Assembly: GCA_964016985.1 (NCBI GenBank) | Contig: OZ024830.1 | Location: forward strand, 18,556,191 to 18,620,190 | DNA length: 64,000 nucleotides | Origin: Anodontia alba | Taxonomy: Eukaryota > Mollusca > Bivalvia > Lucinida > Lucinidae | Reading direction: 5' to 3' | Part shown: piece after piece, positions 48,707 to 58,690 of the stretch | Position numbering within the stretch: the stretch's first letter is position 1 | How the letters are laid out: each line of letters begins with the position of its first letter | Program-made: the position numbers and the translations under genes | Notes under the pieces: generated by a model | Told to the model about the DNA's origin: nothing | What the model saw: only the letters and a program-made list of their open reading frames with translations | Database searches by the model: none

Positions 48707-48892
48707 CATTACGAAAACACGCTTATTCAAATGTATAAAAAAAATTCACCTCCAAAAACTGAAAATTTTCAGATAAAAAATTCTGATATTTTTTATATTT
48801 CTGCTCAAAACCTCGGACCTAAAAACCCCAATTTTACTATATAAAAGTCTGGTTTAAGTGGGTCAAAATTATATAGGCATGTTTTCGTGATA
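48707..48892 (-). mobile_element. Hairpin element, copy 15, core deleted
   Basis: TTTCTGCTCAAAACCTCGGA jumps across the core to the AAAACCCC side. Termini kept. Confidence 0.88.
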
Positions 48893-48980
48893 AGCAGAAA
48901 CTACTACTAGAGAAATAAACGTTTTTACTCAATCGAAACCGCGCTCTTAGTTCTGACACAGTTTAAAAGTAAAAAATCTA

Positions 48981-49215
48981 GGCCCAGTTGTTCAAACCTT
49001 AACGAAGTTGATAACTCACGTGACATTAAAATTTTTATCTTAAAATATGGCAAACTACATTGATATTTTTGCTGACAAAAATGTGAGTAGCTTTTGCATT
49101 GTAAAGCTACTCACATTTTTGCAGCAAACATAGCAATGTATTTAAAAATACCTTAGCTACAACAGTTAACGAGTTTACCATCGGTAAGCTAACGATGCTT
49201 TGAGCAACAGTGTCC
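48981..49215. mobile_element. GGGCCCAGTTGTTCAAAGC MITE, copy 3
   Basis: Left end GGCCCAGTTGTTCAAACC, right end decayed (CTTTGAGCAACAGTGTCC); central AAAAATGTGAGTAGCTTTTG foldback kept. Confidence 0.85.
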
Positions 49216-49696
49216 TGTTCTTTCCGCGTTGGTTCCTCTACCTCTTTATTGAAATATCACAGAAAATTACAAATAATAACAAAACTTTAAAATAAAGTTA
49301 GCCAGGAAAGGCTTCAGTCACTTAGCACAGTCCTCTAGAAGCACCGAAAGAAGAAAATATGAAGGACAAACAATAACAAGACAAAATGAAACAGTTACGA
49401 TTACCAACATTCAATGATGAAAGAACTGTTAAATAGGAACCGCTTAGGAACTGTCAGCAGAGAAAAGTACAAGGGGCTTAAACCAGTTTCACTAGAGCGA
49501 AACCTCACCCTTGTTTCTGATGCAGCGCAAAATTACAAATATATGTTCAGTCCGCAAAGGGGTCATGTACATGTTAAATACTTGTCAAGGTAAATCACTC
49601 ATATAATCACAATACTCAGAACTCTATGATGGAAAAAAAGCAAAGGGATTAATGGTGATATGAAGACAGAGCACGTCAACCGTGAACAGACCCTAG

Positions 49697-49975
49697 CATC
49701 ACGAAAACACACCTGTATAGTTTTGAACCCTTAAAACCCACTTCTATATAGTGAAACTGGGGTTTATAGGGGTATGCATTATTTTTCATATTTCTGCTCA
49801 AAAAACATAGATTGTGTGTACTCGTTAGAACCACCTCGCCGATGCGGTTCTAACGAGTACCCACAATCTATGTTTTTAGCAGAAATATGAAAAATATCAG
49901 ATTCTTTGTTCTGAAAACTCTCAGTTCTTAGTGGTGAAATTTTCAATATATTTGAATTAGGCGTGTTTTCGTAAT
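49697..49975 (+). mobile_element. Hairpin element, copy 16 (intron 5)
   Basis: Complete, with mismatches in the core (GAACCACCTCGCCGATGCGG). Confidence 0.92.
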
Positions 49976-50551
49976 TATAGGGTAGACAACTGACAATGAT
50001 AGTAAAGCGCCAGGCCTGTGAAACTAATTGAAGAGGGAGCCGTCATGTAGTCAGTTAAGGAGGGAAGCAAAGTTATCAACCATAATAGGGTAAACAACCT
50101 TGTATGCAGATTGCCGCAAATTAGCCATAATTAAGCCTATCTATTTGTAACGAGTGTCATTGTTTTTTTTAATATTCCGAAAAATTCGGTTTTGCCAAAA
50201 CCAAATTCTGAATTTATTGATTAAGTCATCATAAAATTCAGCTTCCGCAAACCGTCTTGCAAAAGTGTTTTCAAAACAATGATCTGTTTGGACATTATTT
50301 CTGAAAGACGACGATATTACTTAGAAAGCGTTTTGCGTAGTTTATGATATCGGTACCCTCGCTTAAGAAGTTTTGCAATTAATATATTATTTCGATTAAA
50401 AAAGCCACTGGCTTGACTTCATGTTCTAGCAAAACGATTTAACTGAGAAGTATATACCCCATAAGACGTAGCGCGAGGGACATTGCCATATAAGTATAAG
50501 AACATGCCGTACATTTTAGCAAGTAAACTGAGTACATTAGAAATAATACAC

Positions 50552-50793
50552 GGCCCAGTTGTTCAAAGCTTCGTTAGCTTAACGAGCTCGTTAAGGGTCA
50601 TTTCGTTAACTGTTTTAACGGATTGAATATACAATATTCTGATATTTTTGCTGAAAAAGTGTGAGTAGCTTTAGCACTGCAAAAGCTACTCACATTTTTT
50701 CAGCAAAATATTTCGGCATATTTGCGTATTACTCAATCTAAATTTTAACGAATAGCTAACTAACAACGTTGTTAGCTTCGAACAACTGGGCCC
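50552..50793. mobile_element. GGGCCCAGTTGTTCAAAGC MITE, copy 4
   Basis: Complete; ends about 60 bases before the exon 6 acceptor. Confidence 0.9.
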
Positions 50794-50854
50794 AGGTCAT
50801 TATTTTATCTGAATGTGAAAACATTTTCTATTATCTGTTTGCTCTTCTTTTTAG

Positions 50855-50959
50855 ATTGCTTCTGACCTAAACCACGCAAAACAGGCCATATGGATTGAGG
50901 CAAACACGCATTCCCGGGAGTGGCTATCGGTTTCTACGGGTCTGCACTTGATGCAAACG
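50855..50959 (+). CDS. Procarboxypeptidase, exon 6: HxxE zinc-binding motif
   Basis: The acceptor is CTTCTTTTTAG and the donor is ACG|GTTAGA, both in phase 0. The exon encodes IASDLNHAKQAIWIEANTHS and then REWLSVSTGLHLMQT. THSREW is the hallmark H-x-x-E motif of family M14: His176 and Glu179 of this precursor correspond to His69 and Glu72 of bovine carboxypeptidase A, the first two zinc ligands. The residues are intact. The donor GTTAGA is weaker than the others in the gene but keeps the phase. Confidence 0.97.
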
Positions 50960-51059
50960 GTTAGATCCAGAATTTGTTTTCTAATGAATATGATGTCTCT
51001 GACTTTTGAGTACTGCTTTGTACAGTTAGTCAGGGTCACATATAATAAATCATATTTAC

Positions 51060-51560
51060 GATGTTTGAAGGGCTATAACTTCAAAAATAACTAAACAATA
51101 GTTATGGTTGTTGTATTCTGCACGCTGTCCCGTTGTGATTTATATTTGTGTAAAGTGTAATGAAAATGTCTCAAACAGTTTCACAGTTACAGAGAGGGCA
51201 CTAATGTATGAAGGAAATAACTATTTACAATGCTCAAAGGGTGTAATTTCAAACCTAGATACACAAGAGTTAATATTCTTGTATTTTGCACGTTATCTTG
51301 TGGTACAATATATTAGTGTGAAGTTTCATGAAAACATCGCTAACGGGTTTCAAGTTACAGAGTCGGCACGAGTATATGATAGAAATCACTATCGACAATG
51401 TTCAAAGGACTATCAGTCCGAAAGTAGGAAAACAAAAGTTGTGGTTCTTGTGTTTGCATGTGTCGTCTCATTGTGCTTTATATTTTTTAAAGTTTTTAGG
51501 AAATCTTTATCTCAAACGATTTTCAACTTATGGACCGGACACGAATTTGTGACGGGCAGA
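51060..51560 (+). repeat. About 170-base tandem repeat, three units
   Basis: Units share TTGTATT.TGCACG.T.TC, TGTGAAGTTTCATGAAAAC, CAGTTACAGAG and GACAATG.TCAAAGG. A continuous 181-codon frame runs through them and ends in GACGGACGGACAGACAGGCC, a common molluscan repeat tail. It is not judged a gene. Confidence 0.75.
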
Positions 51561-51667
51561 TGGACGGACGGACAGACAGGCCGTAGGAAATCACTATGTC
51601 TCCCCACACTAAAGGGACCTGACATGATTGGTGACAAAGGGGTGATCCGTTAGGTTAACACACTATG

Positions 51668-51945
51668 CATCACGAAAACATACCTATAGAATGTTGACCC
51701 CCTTAAACCCCACTTTTATATAGTAAAACTGGGGTTTACGGGGGTATACATTATTTTTCTTATTTCTGCTCAAAACATAGATTGTGGGTACTCGTTAGAA
51801 CCGCCTCGGTGAGGCGGTTCTAACGAGTACCTACAATCTATGTTTTGAGCAGAAATAAGAAAAAATATCAGATTTTTTATCTGAAAACTTTCAGTTGTTG
51901 GTGGTGCAATTTTCAATATATTTGAATAGCTGTGTTCTCGTAATG
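51668..51945 (+). mobile_element. Hairpin element, copy 17 (intron 6)
   Basis: Complete; near-perfect core GCCTCGGTGAGGCGG. Confidence 0.94.
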
Positions 51946-52079
51946 GTCAAATAAACAGTTCTTAGCTTTTGCCCTAGATACGCTGTATTTTCACCCTTGT
52001 CATGCCAAATAAATTGCCACGCCCACTTCTAATTTTTAGCCAATCAGATTTGCTTGATCCAGGTTGTGAATAGAAATTT

Positions 52080-52165
52080 GCAAACTTAATGATAAACATT
52101 GCAGATCCGGATCAGTTGGCTTCTTCTGAAGCCAACTAATCTGGATCTACAATGTATGCAAAGAC
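52080..52165. repeat. Dispersed CAGATC hairpin, GGCTTCTTCTGAAGCC variant
   Basis: Arms GCAGATCCGGATCAGTTGGC and complement; preceded by AGCCAATCAGATTTGCTTGA, which also precedes the 32,568 copy. Confidence 0.85.
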
Positions 52166-52249
52166 AGGACATATCCGGGTTCAGCAGGATAAGGGTTCAG
52201 CCAAAATTACTGACGTTTTCATAATATTATAAAAGAAATGAGGAATAAT

Positions 52250-52870
52250 TTGGCTGTTAAGCAAGACATATCATTGCAGTACAACAGTTTCTGGACCAGA
52301 CTGGTTCGTTTTGGCTAATTAGGCCTCAACAGTGATTTTTCAAAACTCCAGCACTTGGCTTAGTGAAAACAAATGACTAGAAAATATTCAGTACGGAGAG
52401 ATGCACAGCACTAACGTCTGATGTAACAAACAATAACAGTTTCCACAAAGAACGACTGAGAACAACCAACATACAGGGCTGAAAACAGCCGAAGAGTCGA
52501 GTTTTCTGGGAGCGCTAGTTTCGGCCATTTAGGCGTCATGAGTGACGGGGAGACGTTTTTCGGCCGCCACACAGCACTAACACCGACAGTAGCAAAAACA
52601 GGTAGCTTCAAAAAAGAATGACTCTTGAAAGCAACGAACACACTTACAGGATTAGAAATACCTGTAGTATCAAGCTTTCTGGACCAGACTTGCTAGTTTT
52701 GGCCAACTGTGCCGTTTAAGCGACCTTCATTTATTTCAAAAAATATCAGACTAATCACAAATGACCAGAAAATATAAACTACACTATAGTGAAGTACGGG
52801 GAGACGTTTTACAGCCGCAACACAGTACTAACACAAGTTGTAGTGAAGATGAATAAATTCGGGTGTAAAA
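52250..52870. repeat. Degenerate repeat with CTGGACCAGACT and ACGGGGAGACGTTT
   Basis: Two to three diverged units of about 250 bases; related pieces at 23,570-23,710 and 57,225-57,360. The minus-strand frame at 52,411-52,641 is within it and has no domain. Confidence 0.6.
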
Positions 52871-53010
52871 GCTGGTTTAAACACTAAAATATCTGAAAAT
52901 ACGGCTATTAATGTAGACCCTTACATGCCTCTGTTTTCACTTTATATTATATTATAGAGGAACATGGCGTCGCATGAGTTATTAATGTATTTAACTTGTC
53001 AGAATTACTG

Positions 53011-53082
53011 TTTGTCTGGAGTATCTAAATTTGCAAATGTGAATCGTGATTCACATTTGCAAATTTAGATACTCCAGACAAA
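53011..53082. repeat. Perfect 72-base palindrome
   Basis: Arms of 35 bases without a mismatch, starting TTTGTCTGGAGTATCTAAAT, separated by only 2 bases (GT at 53,046-53,047). Confidence 0.97.
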
Positions 53083-53515
53083 TACTGTTCTTCAACTACT
53101 TGGCATCTTGCGTGCGAATACTATTAGAGCCCCAGTCAGAAAATCTCTTCTTTTTTGTTCCGATATTAAACCCATTTAAGCCGAGTGGACTCCTCTATCT
53201 CAAGTCTTTGGACAGGTCCATTTCCAATAGAAAGGTTGTCTGAATAGTTTTACTATTACCATGTTTTATAGCAAATTCCTGTAGTTAATGCAAACAGTAT
53301 GACCTAGATCTGACATCGTGCCGTGCCCTGGGTCTACACTTTTAGCCAATGTCCCTTTTATTGGACGCTAGGCATAAATGGGTTAATCAAATTTTCGACT
53401 GTAAAGTAACGTCTCAATGCGGTTAATAATCAAATTTCCAAATTTTCTCTGCATTAAATCATTGAAATGCCATGGCTCACAGAACTCTACATACGGGTAG
53501 ACAACCACATTAATT

Positions 53516-53881
53516 CAATAAAACTTCAGTGACTCGAACCGCGATGGGTCATTTCATGTGGCTGATTCGAATTCGTTCTTTTGTTCCTAAGACGTTAATC
53601 CGAACAATATTTAGGAATAGTTAAAGGATTTCTTTTTTATTATTTTCTCGTGTAGTTGTATGCTGTGTGCACTCATTAGACTCGCATCATGGAGCCTATT
53701 CTAATGACTAAACTCAACATACCATTATTTAATAGAAGATCGAAAAGACGTCCCTTAACTACGAGTATTCCCATTTTAATTTCTGATCTGGCGTTTGATT
53801 AACCCTCAGTGGCTCGAAATACTCATTTCAGGAACAAATTTCCGTGGCCCCAAAGATGTTCGAGCCATTGAAATTCGACTG
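53516..53881. mobile_element. GACTCGAAC-type TIR element, copy 3
   Basis: Left end decayed (AAACTTCAGTGACTCGAACC), right end GAGCCATTGAAATTCGACTG before TA. Core variant GTGCACTCATTAGACTCGCA. Confidence 0.82.
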
Positions 53882-53893
53882 TACTTTTTTTAT

Positions 53894-54177
53894 CATAACG
53901 AAAACACGCCTATTCAAATATATTGAAACTTTTACAACCAAAGAAAACCGAAAATTTTCAGATAAAACTTCTGATATTTTTCAAGTTCTTGCTCAAAACA
54001 TAGATTGTGGGCACTCGTTAGAACCGCCTCGGCAAGGCGGTTCTAACAAGTACCCACACTCTATGTTTTTAGCAGAATTAGAAAAATAATGTATACCCCT
54101 GTACACCCTAGTTTTACTATATAAAAGTGGGGCTTACTTTATAAAAGTGGGGTTTATATAGGCGTGTTTTCGTGATG
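53894..54177 (-). mobile_element. Hairpin element, copy 18 (intron 6)
   Basis: Complete, with a local duplication of TATATAAAAGTGGGG-like sequence near the right end. Core GCCTCGGCAAGGCGG. Confidence 0.92.
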
Positions 54178-54512
54178 TACCTCCCCGCGACACCATGTGG
54201 ATACTCAATGACTGCCTCTGCGGATCGCTTCTAAAAAATCCACAGAATGCGTGTTCATATAGAAATAAGAACTGTACAATATGGTTGAATAAAGTATTGA
54301 TTGATAGATACGAATCCATCAAGAATAAACAGTCTTCCAGCATTCAGATCACTGCCCATGCCCACAGTTTCGTTAAGAAATTGGCCCTTCGCTGATATTT
54401 TCTGTGCCGGCCTTTAAGGTCTCTTTCAGCTTGTAGCGGCCCATACCGTGCTGGAAAAGTATGGCTGGTAGAATATTTTATACATTTACATGGTTTCATT
54501 TCTCGTTTTCAG

Positions 54513-54605
54513 TTAGCATCCGGTACTCCTGATGGAGACGCCATGTTAGCTAAATATGACTGGTATATTACACCGACTGATAATCCCGACGGTTACGAGT
54601 ATTCG
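54513..54605 (+). CDS. Procarboxypeptidase, exon 7: NPDGYEYS segment
   Basis: The acceptor is CTCGTTTTCAG and the donor is TCG|GTAAGC, phase 0 at both ends. It encodes LASGTPDGDAMLAKYDWYI followed by TPTDNPDGYEYS. The block Y.WYI.P..NPDGYEYS is strongly conserved in carboxypeptidases A and B and forms the central strand beside the active site. It joins exon 8 as GYEYS|HTNDRMW, exactly the family sequence. The preceding intron holds two copies of the hairpin element. Confidence 0.97.
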
Positions 54606-55084
54606 GTAAGCAACAGTATATGCCTTTGCAATAATGCTACATAGATAATTATACCTCCTATCCCCCTCAGATTTAGTAACTGATAACATAAGTCAGCGAC
54701 GAGCCTGCGGTTAATTGAACGTAAAAGTGATAGCTAGGTGTCATCCTTTTTAGCAAAATTATGCATACACGTGTGTCCGTTTTCTGCAAAACATTTGAAT
54801 CGGGACACAGCATTTCCTACAAGATTTCATGTGCGCCCAGCGAAGACTCAGATCAGACCTGTGCATTTCGGAGTGTTCGCATGGAACTCTGTGGGTAGCC
54901 CATGATTCAAAGTGTCTTAAGGCGGACAACGTGATACGAAGGCTGATCTGCGTACAGACAACCCTCTTTATACCGACACTCGATACAACGACAAAATATA
55001 TTGTAATGACAATTTGACTGTCACGGAACCTTCGATCAGATGTAACAATTAGTAACAAACTATGCAAGAATATTGTATTTAATA

Positions 55085-55234
55085 CTTCAAAAAACATATG
55101 TTTTGGATATTTGTTAGAATCGCATCAGGCGATTCTAACAAATATCCAAAACATGTGTTCTATGAGAGGAAATAAGAACCTCAGGCGATTCTAACAAATA
55201 TCCAAAACATGTGTTCTATGAGAGGAAATAAGAA
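55085..55234. repeat. Palindrome of the hairpin-core type with duplicated arm
   Basis: ACATATGTTTTGGATATTTG..GAATCGCATCAGGCGATTC is followed by a second tandem copy of the right arm (55,124-55,177 and 55,181-55,234). Confidence 0.85.
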
Positions 55235-55490
55235 CAAACCAAGACCTTTCTTACATATCAGTCTGCTCATTTAGTATATATCTGTACAACAGCAAATTCG
55301 TTTTAATGGCAATGTCTTTAGGAACAAACGCTGTCGTTGTAACGAGGGTTCGCTGTATTCGATGGGCGCACCTGCAGTCTTGTAGGCAATGTTGTGCCCA
55401 GCTTATATTTTATAGGCTAGTCCATATCTGTTGTATTGCTTTATGTGTTAATGCCCTGTTGTATGCATGACGCTACTGGGCATTTATAGA

Positions 55491-55879
55491 CAGTCAAACA
55501 AGGACTCGAACACCGATGGCTCGTTTACCGTGGCTGATTCGAACTTGTTTTGGAGTCCTTTGGAAATAATTTGATTGATCCAGAAAACAAATATTTAGGG
55601 ATAAAATAGGGAAATTTTCTTATCTAATGAAAATATATGCCGTGTGTACTCATTAGAATTGCCTCATCGTCGGTTATAATGAGTACACTCAACATAACAC
55701 TATTATATTGAAAATCGGAAAGACATCCATAAATTATCTTCATTTGCCTCTCGACCTGGCGGGATGACTGACCCCCAGCCCCCACCCCCACCCCCTCCCC
55801 CCACGCCCGTCACGAATTACCTGTTTCTGAAACAAATTTCCATGGTCCTAAAGATGTAAGACCCATTGAAGTTCGACTG
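55491..55879. mobile_element. GACTCGAAC-type TIR element, copy 4
   Basis: CAGTCAAACAAGGACTCGAA to GAAGTTCGACTG before TA; core variant GTGTACTCATTAGAATTGCC; a C-rich low-complexity stretch near 55,780-55,805. Confidence 0.85.
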
Positions 55880-56137
55880 TATGTAGATACACATCCTTTG
55901 CATTGGTTTTGGCAAAAGCATCCACTCAATTTTTATTAGCCTTTGGCTCAATAGATAAATCACTGAATCGGTTTCTTTCTGAAAAAGGATCTTCTCTAAA
56001 AAGAAAGAAGACCAAATTCTTTCCTTTAAGAGTAGACCCTTTTTTAGAAGGGCTTTTGTGTTCCGGAACGCAAACAGGAAGTCACAAAACTTGTCTCCTT
56101 TTAAAAATGGCGGAAATCGAACATATGTAGCAAGATG

Positions 56138-56415
56138 CATTACGAAAACACGCCTATTCAAATATATTGAAAAGTTTACAACCAAAAAGGAAACTTTTCA
56201 GATAAAAAAATCTGATATTTTTCATATTTCTGCTCAAAACATAGATTGAGGGTACTCGTTAGAACCGCCTCGCCGAGGCGGTTCTAACGAGTACCCACAA
56301 TCTATATTTTTGAACAGAAATAAGAAAAATAATGTATACCCCTGTAAACCCCAGTTTTACTATGTAAAAGTGGGGTTTAAGGGGTTCAAAATTATATAGA
56401 CGTGTTTTCGTGATG
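56138..56415 (-). mobile_element. Hairpin element, copy 19 (intron 7)
   Basis: Complete, perfect core round GCCTCGCCGAGGCGG. About 230 bases upstream of exon 8. Confidence 0.94.
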
Positions 56416-56644
56416 GTAAGTGATGATACCCAGGAAATGCCACAAGCATGAAGCACAGCCTTCCAGAGGCACAAAAAGAAGAAGAAATGAGGACCAAATA
56501 ATGACAAAACAAATGCCTCATATGAAACTACAGACGATCAAACAATGAAGAACTCTAACAGAGGAACTGCCTTGGAACGATCAGAAAAAAAAAGAACAGT
56601 TTTACACGCACGCAACCTCACAACAAGTCGTCTTTACATTTTAG

Positions 56645-56741
56645 CACACAAACGACAGAATGTGGAGGAAGAACAGAGAGAGACATGGAAGATGTTGTAT
56701 TGGAACAGATTTAAATCGGAATTGGGCGGCCAACTTTGGAG
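56645..56741 (+). CDS. Procarboxypeptidase, exon 8: substrate-binding Arg and Asn-Arg
   Basis: The acceptor is TTTACATTTTAG and the donor is GGAG|GTAAAA (phase 1). It encodes [18 protein letters not shown] and then [14 protein letters not shown]. Arg231 in MWRKNR corresponds to Arg127 of bovine carboxypeptidase A (oxyanion stabilisation), and Asn247-Arg248 in DLNRNW correspond to Asn144-Arg145, which hold the substrate C-terminal carboxylate. Cys241 is the expected partner of the Cys in exon 9. The neighbouring Cys240 is not usual. A longer open frame on the same strand overlaps this exon out of register and is a shadow. Confidence 0.97.
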
Positions 56742-57059
56742 GTAAAAGTCTTGTCATATACATGATTCTAAAAGCTGCTTTTTGAACCTTTTAATCTAAA
56801 GAAAAGCTTATTCAGTTAACTGAATGGGTGGTTATTATAAAAGGCACTCTTTGTTTGGCATGCAATAAAAAAAGCGCTTTTCCATTTCTAGGCTGCGCAT
56901 AAATTATAACTAAAGACCATGGCAAATGGTTTATGAAGCCCTTATGTACCTTTTGGACGATTTATTTATTTGCTTTGGCACCGCGCCTCATAGAACCATA
57001 CTACAATTGATTTTCCATATATTTTTATACATCTTTGCAAATATTCTACTGAGCTCATG

Positions 57060-57125
57060 TTTTTTTTTTTTTTTTTTTTTTTTTTTTTGTTTTTTTTTTT
57101 TGTTTTTTGTTTTTGATTTTTTTTT
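57060..57125. repeat. Poly-T tract
   Basis: T-rich run interrupted by G, in intron 8. Confidence 0.92.
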
Positions 57126-57378
57126 AATTCAACTGGTCAATACTTGGTATTTTTTGACATTACTTCTCTGAAATCGTCAAAATAAGAAACGAAATAGTAG
57201 GTATGTGATATAATGAACAGATTCGCTAAAATTCATCATCGCTCTAATAAATTTTCAAAAATCCCGGAATAGGCTCAATGATGACAAAGGACCAGAAATA
57301 TAAACTACACTATAGTGAACTACGGAATACGTTTAACGGCCTTCACACGGCATTAACACCAGCCACATGAAGATAGAT

Positions 57379-57575
57379 CATAGGTCTAGATAAGGAGGGT
57401 ATCCTGTAAATATTTTTCTTTTTTCTCCACGAAGAAAACATATGTTGTGGGTACTCATTAGAAGCGCCTCGGCGAGGCGCTTCTAATGAGTACCAACAAC
57501 ATATGTTTTTGTGGAGAAATAAGAAAAAAATATCAATACTTTTGGATTGAAAAAAGCGCCTTAACTAGTGCTATG
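57379..57575. mobile_element. Second hairpin-core family (GAAGCGCCTCG), copy 2
   Basis: Ends CATAGGTCTAGATAAGG and CCTTAACTAGTGCTATG; perfect centre GGTACTCATTAGAAGCGCCT and complement (57,449-57,495). Sister of 45,193-45,381. Confidence 0.88.
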
Positions 57576-58069
57576 ATAGATACTAAACCCTTGGGAGCAA
57601 TGAACACACTCACAAAACCGAACACGGAAATGATTTATGCAGTAAAAAGTTTGCAAGTAGTAATACCGTAATAACCCAAAACATTGGGACAGGTAAGCCA
57701 GTGCAAACAGTGTAGAAAAAAAAGGTAAGAGAATCACTATAGTAAGATAGACCACTATCAGACATCTGGTCTGGTTCCTTCTGTTTGCCACTCAACCAGC
57801 GTTGTTTTAGATATATTAGCACGTAGTAAATAGGACTTGTTTAAAGTTTATGACAAGTGGTATGGAACTGAGTAGATATGTAAAGCAAATTAAAAAAGCT
57901 GGTATAACAACTGGCAAATTCTGAAAGTCGACCAAATAATATTTCACTCTCACTTTTCCCTGCTTTCATTATATATTAAGGGGCAGCCTGTGGGTATAAA
58001 TTAGCTAGACTTGTTGACGTAAGGCTATAGTCACTGTTGAGAAAATTGATATTTCCCTCTGTTATGCAG

Positions 58070-58269
58070 GACTAGGATCATCCGACGACTGCACTACGGA
58101 TACTTACAATGGTGGCGCAGCTTTCTCAGCCCCGGAAATAAAGGCATTGAATAGTGCTATTTTAGAAACGCCTAATGTTTTTGCCTTCTTTTCAATACAC
58201 ACTTACGGACAGGAGTTATTGCTTCCCTACAGCTATACAAGCACACCACCAGCTGATTATGATGAACTG
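58070..58269 (+). CDS. Procarboxypeptidase, exon 9: third zinc ligand
   Basis: The acceptor is CTGTTATGCAG and the donor is CTG|GTAAGA. With the split Gly codon it encodes GLGSSDDCTTDTYNGGAAFS, then APEIKAL, and NVFAFFSIHTYGQELLLPYS. His299 in SIHTYGQ corresponds to His196, the third zinc ligand, and Tyr301 to Tyr198; most relatives have Ser where Thr300 stands. Cys263 matches the disulphide partner at Cys161 of bovine carboxypeptidase A. The exon ends in phase 0 after YDEL, residue 322. Vertebrate proteins continue about 100 residues with the catalytic Tyr and Glu. No such exon was found from 58,270 to 64,000, so the gene very likely continues beyond the window. Confidence 0.96.
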
Positions 58270-58349
58270 GTAAGAGTTAGAAAGCATTTACACTTGACCT
58301 ACTTTAAAGAAATACATTTCAGGGGACTATATCTTGCAATACTGTTCAG

Positions 58350-58352
58350 CCT

Positions 58353-58383
<31 letters not shown>
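58350..58383. repeat. Poly-T tract
   Basis: About 33 T, 80 bases after the exon 9 donor. Confidence 0.95.
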
Positions 58384-58394
58384 GTTGTTTTTAG

Positions 58395-58690
58395 AAATGC
58401 TGTACTCTGAAAGGAATGTCAATACTATTGAGCTGCATTTTTGAAAAAGAAATGCCTTACTCTGAAAGGACTGAAAGGAATGTCAAACTGTTGATCTGCG
58501 TTTTTGAAAAATAAATGCACTACTCTGAAAGGAATGTCGACACTGTTGAGCTGCGTTTTTGAAAAAGAAATGTCCGACTCTGAGAGATATGTCAATACTG
58601 TTGGGCTGCGTTTTTTAAAAAGAAATGCCCTACTCTAAAAGGAATGTCAATACTGTTAAGCCTCGTTCGGAAAGGAATGTCGATACTGTT
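58395..58690. repeat. About 60-base tandem array
   Basis: Five or six units of TACTCTGAAAGGAATGTCAA followed by TACTGTTGAGCTGCGTTTTT. Confidence 0.9.

Noticed and set aside
51108..51653. Longest open frame in the window (181 codons, + strand)
   Set aside because: It runs through a roughly 170-base tandem repeat and ends in a GACGGACGGACAGAC tail known as repeat DNA. The three units resemble one another at DNA level. No domain, no signal and no splice logic.
58395..58690. CRISPR-like regular repeats
   Set aside because: Units are contiguous tandem copies with no unique spacers, in an animal genome.
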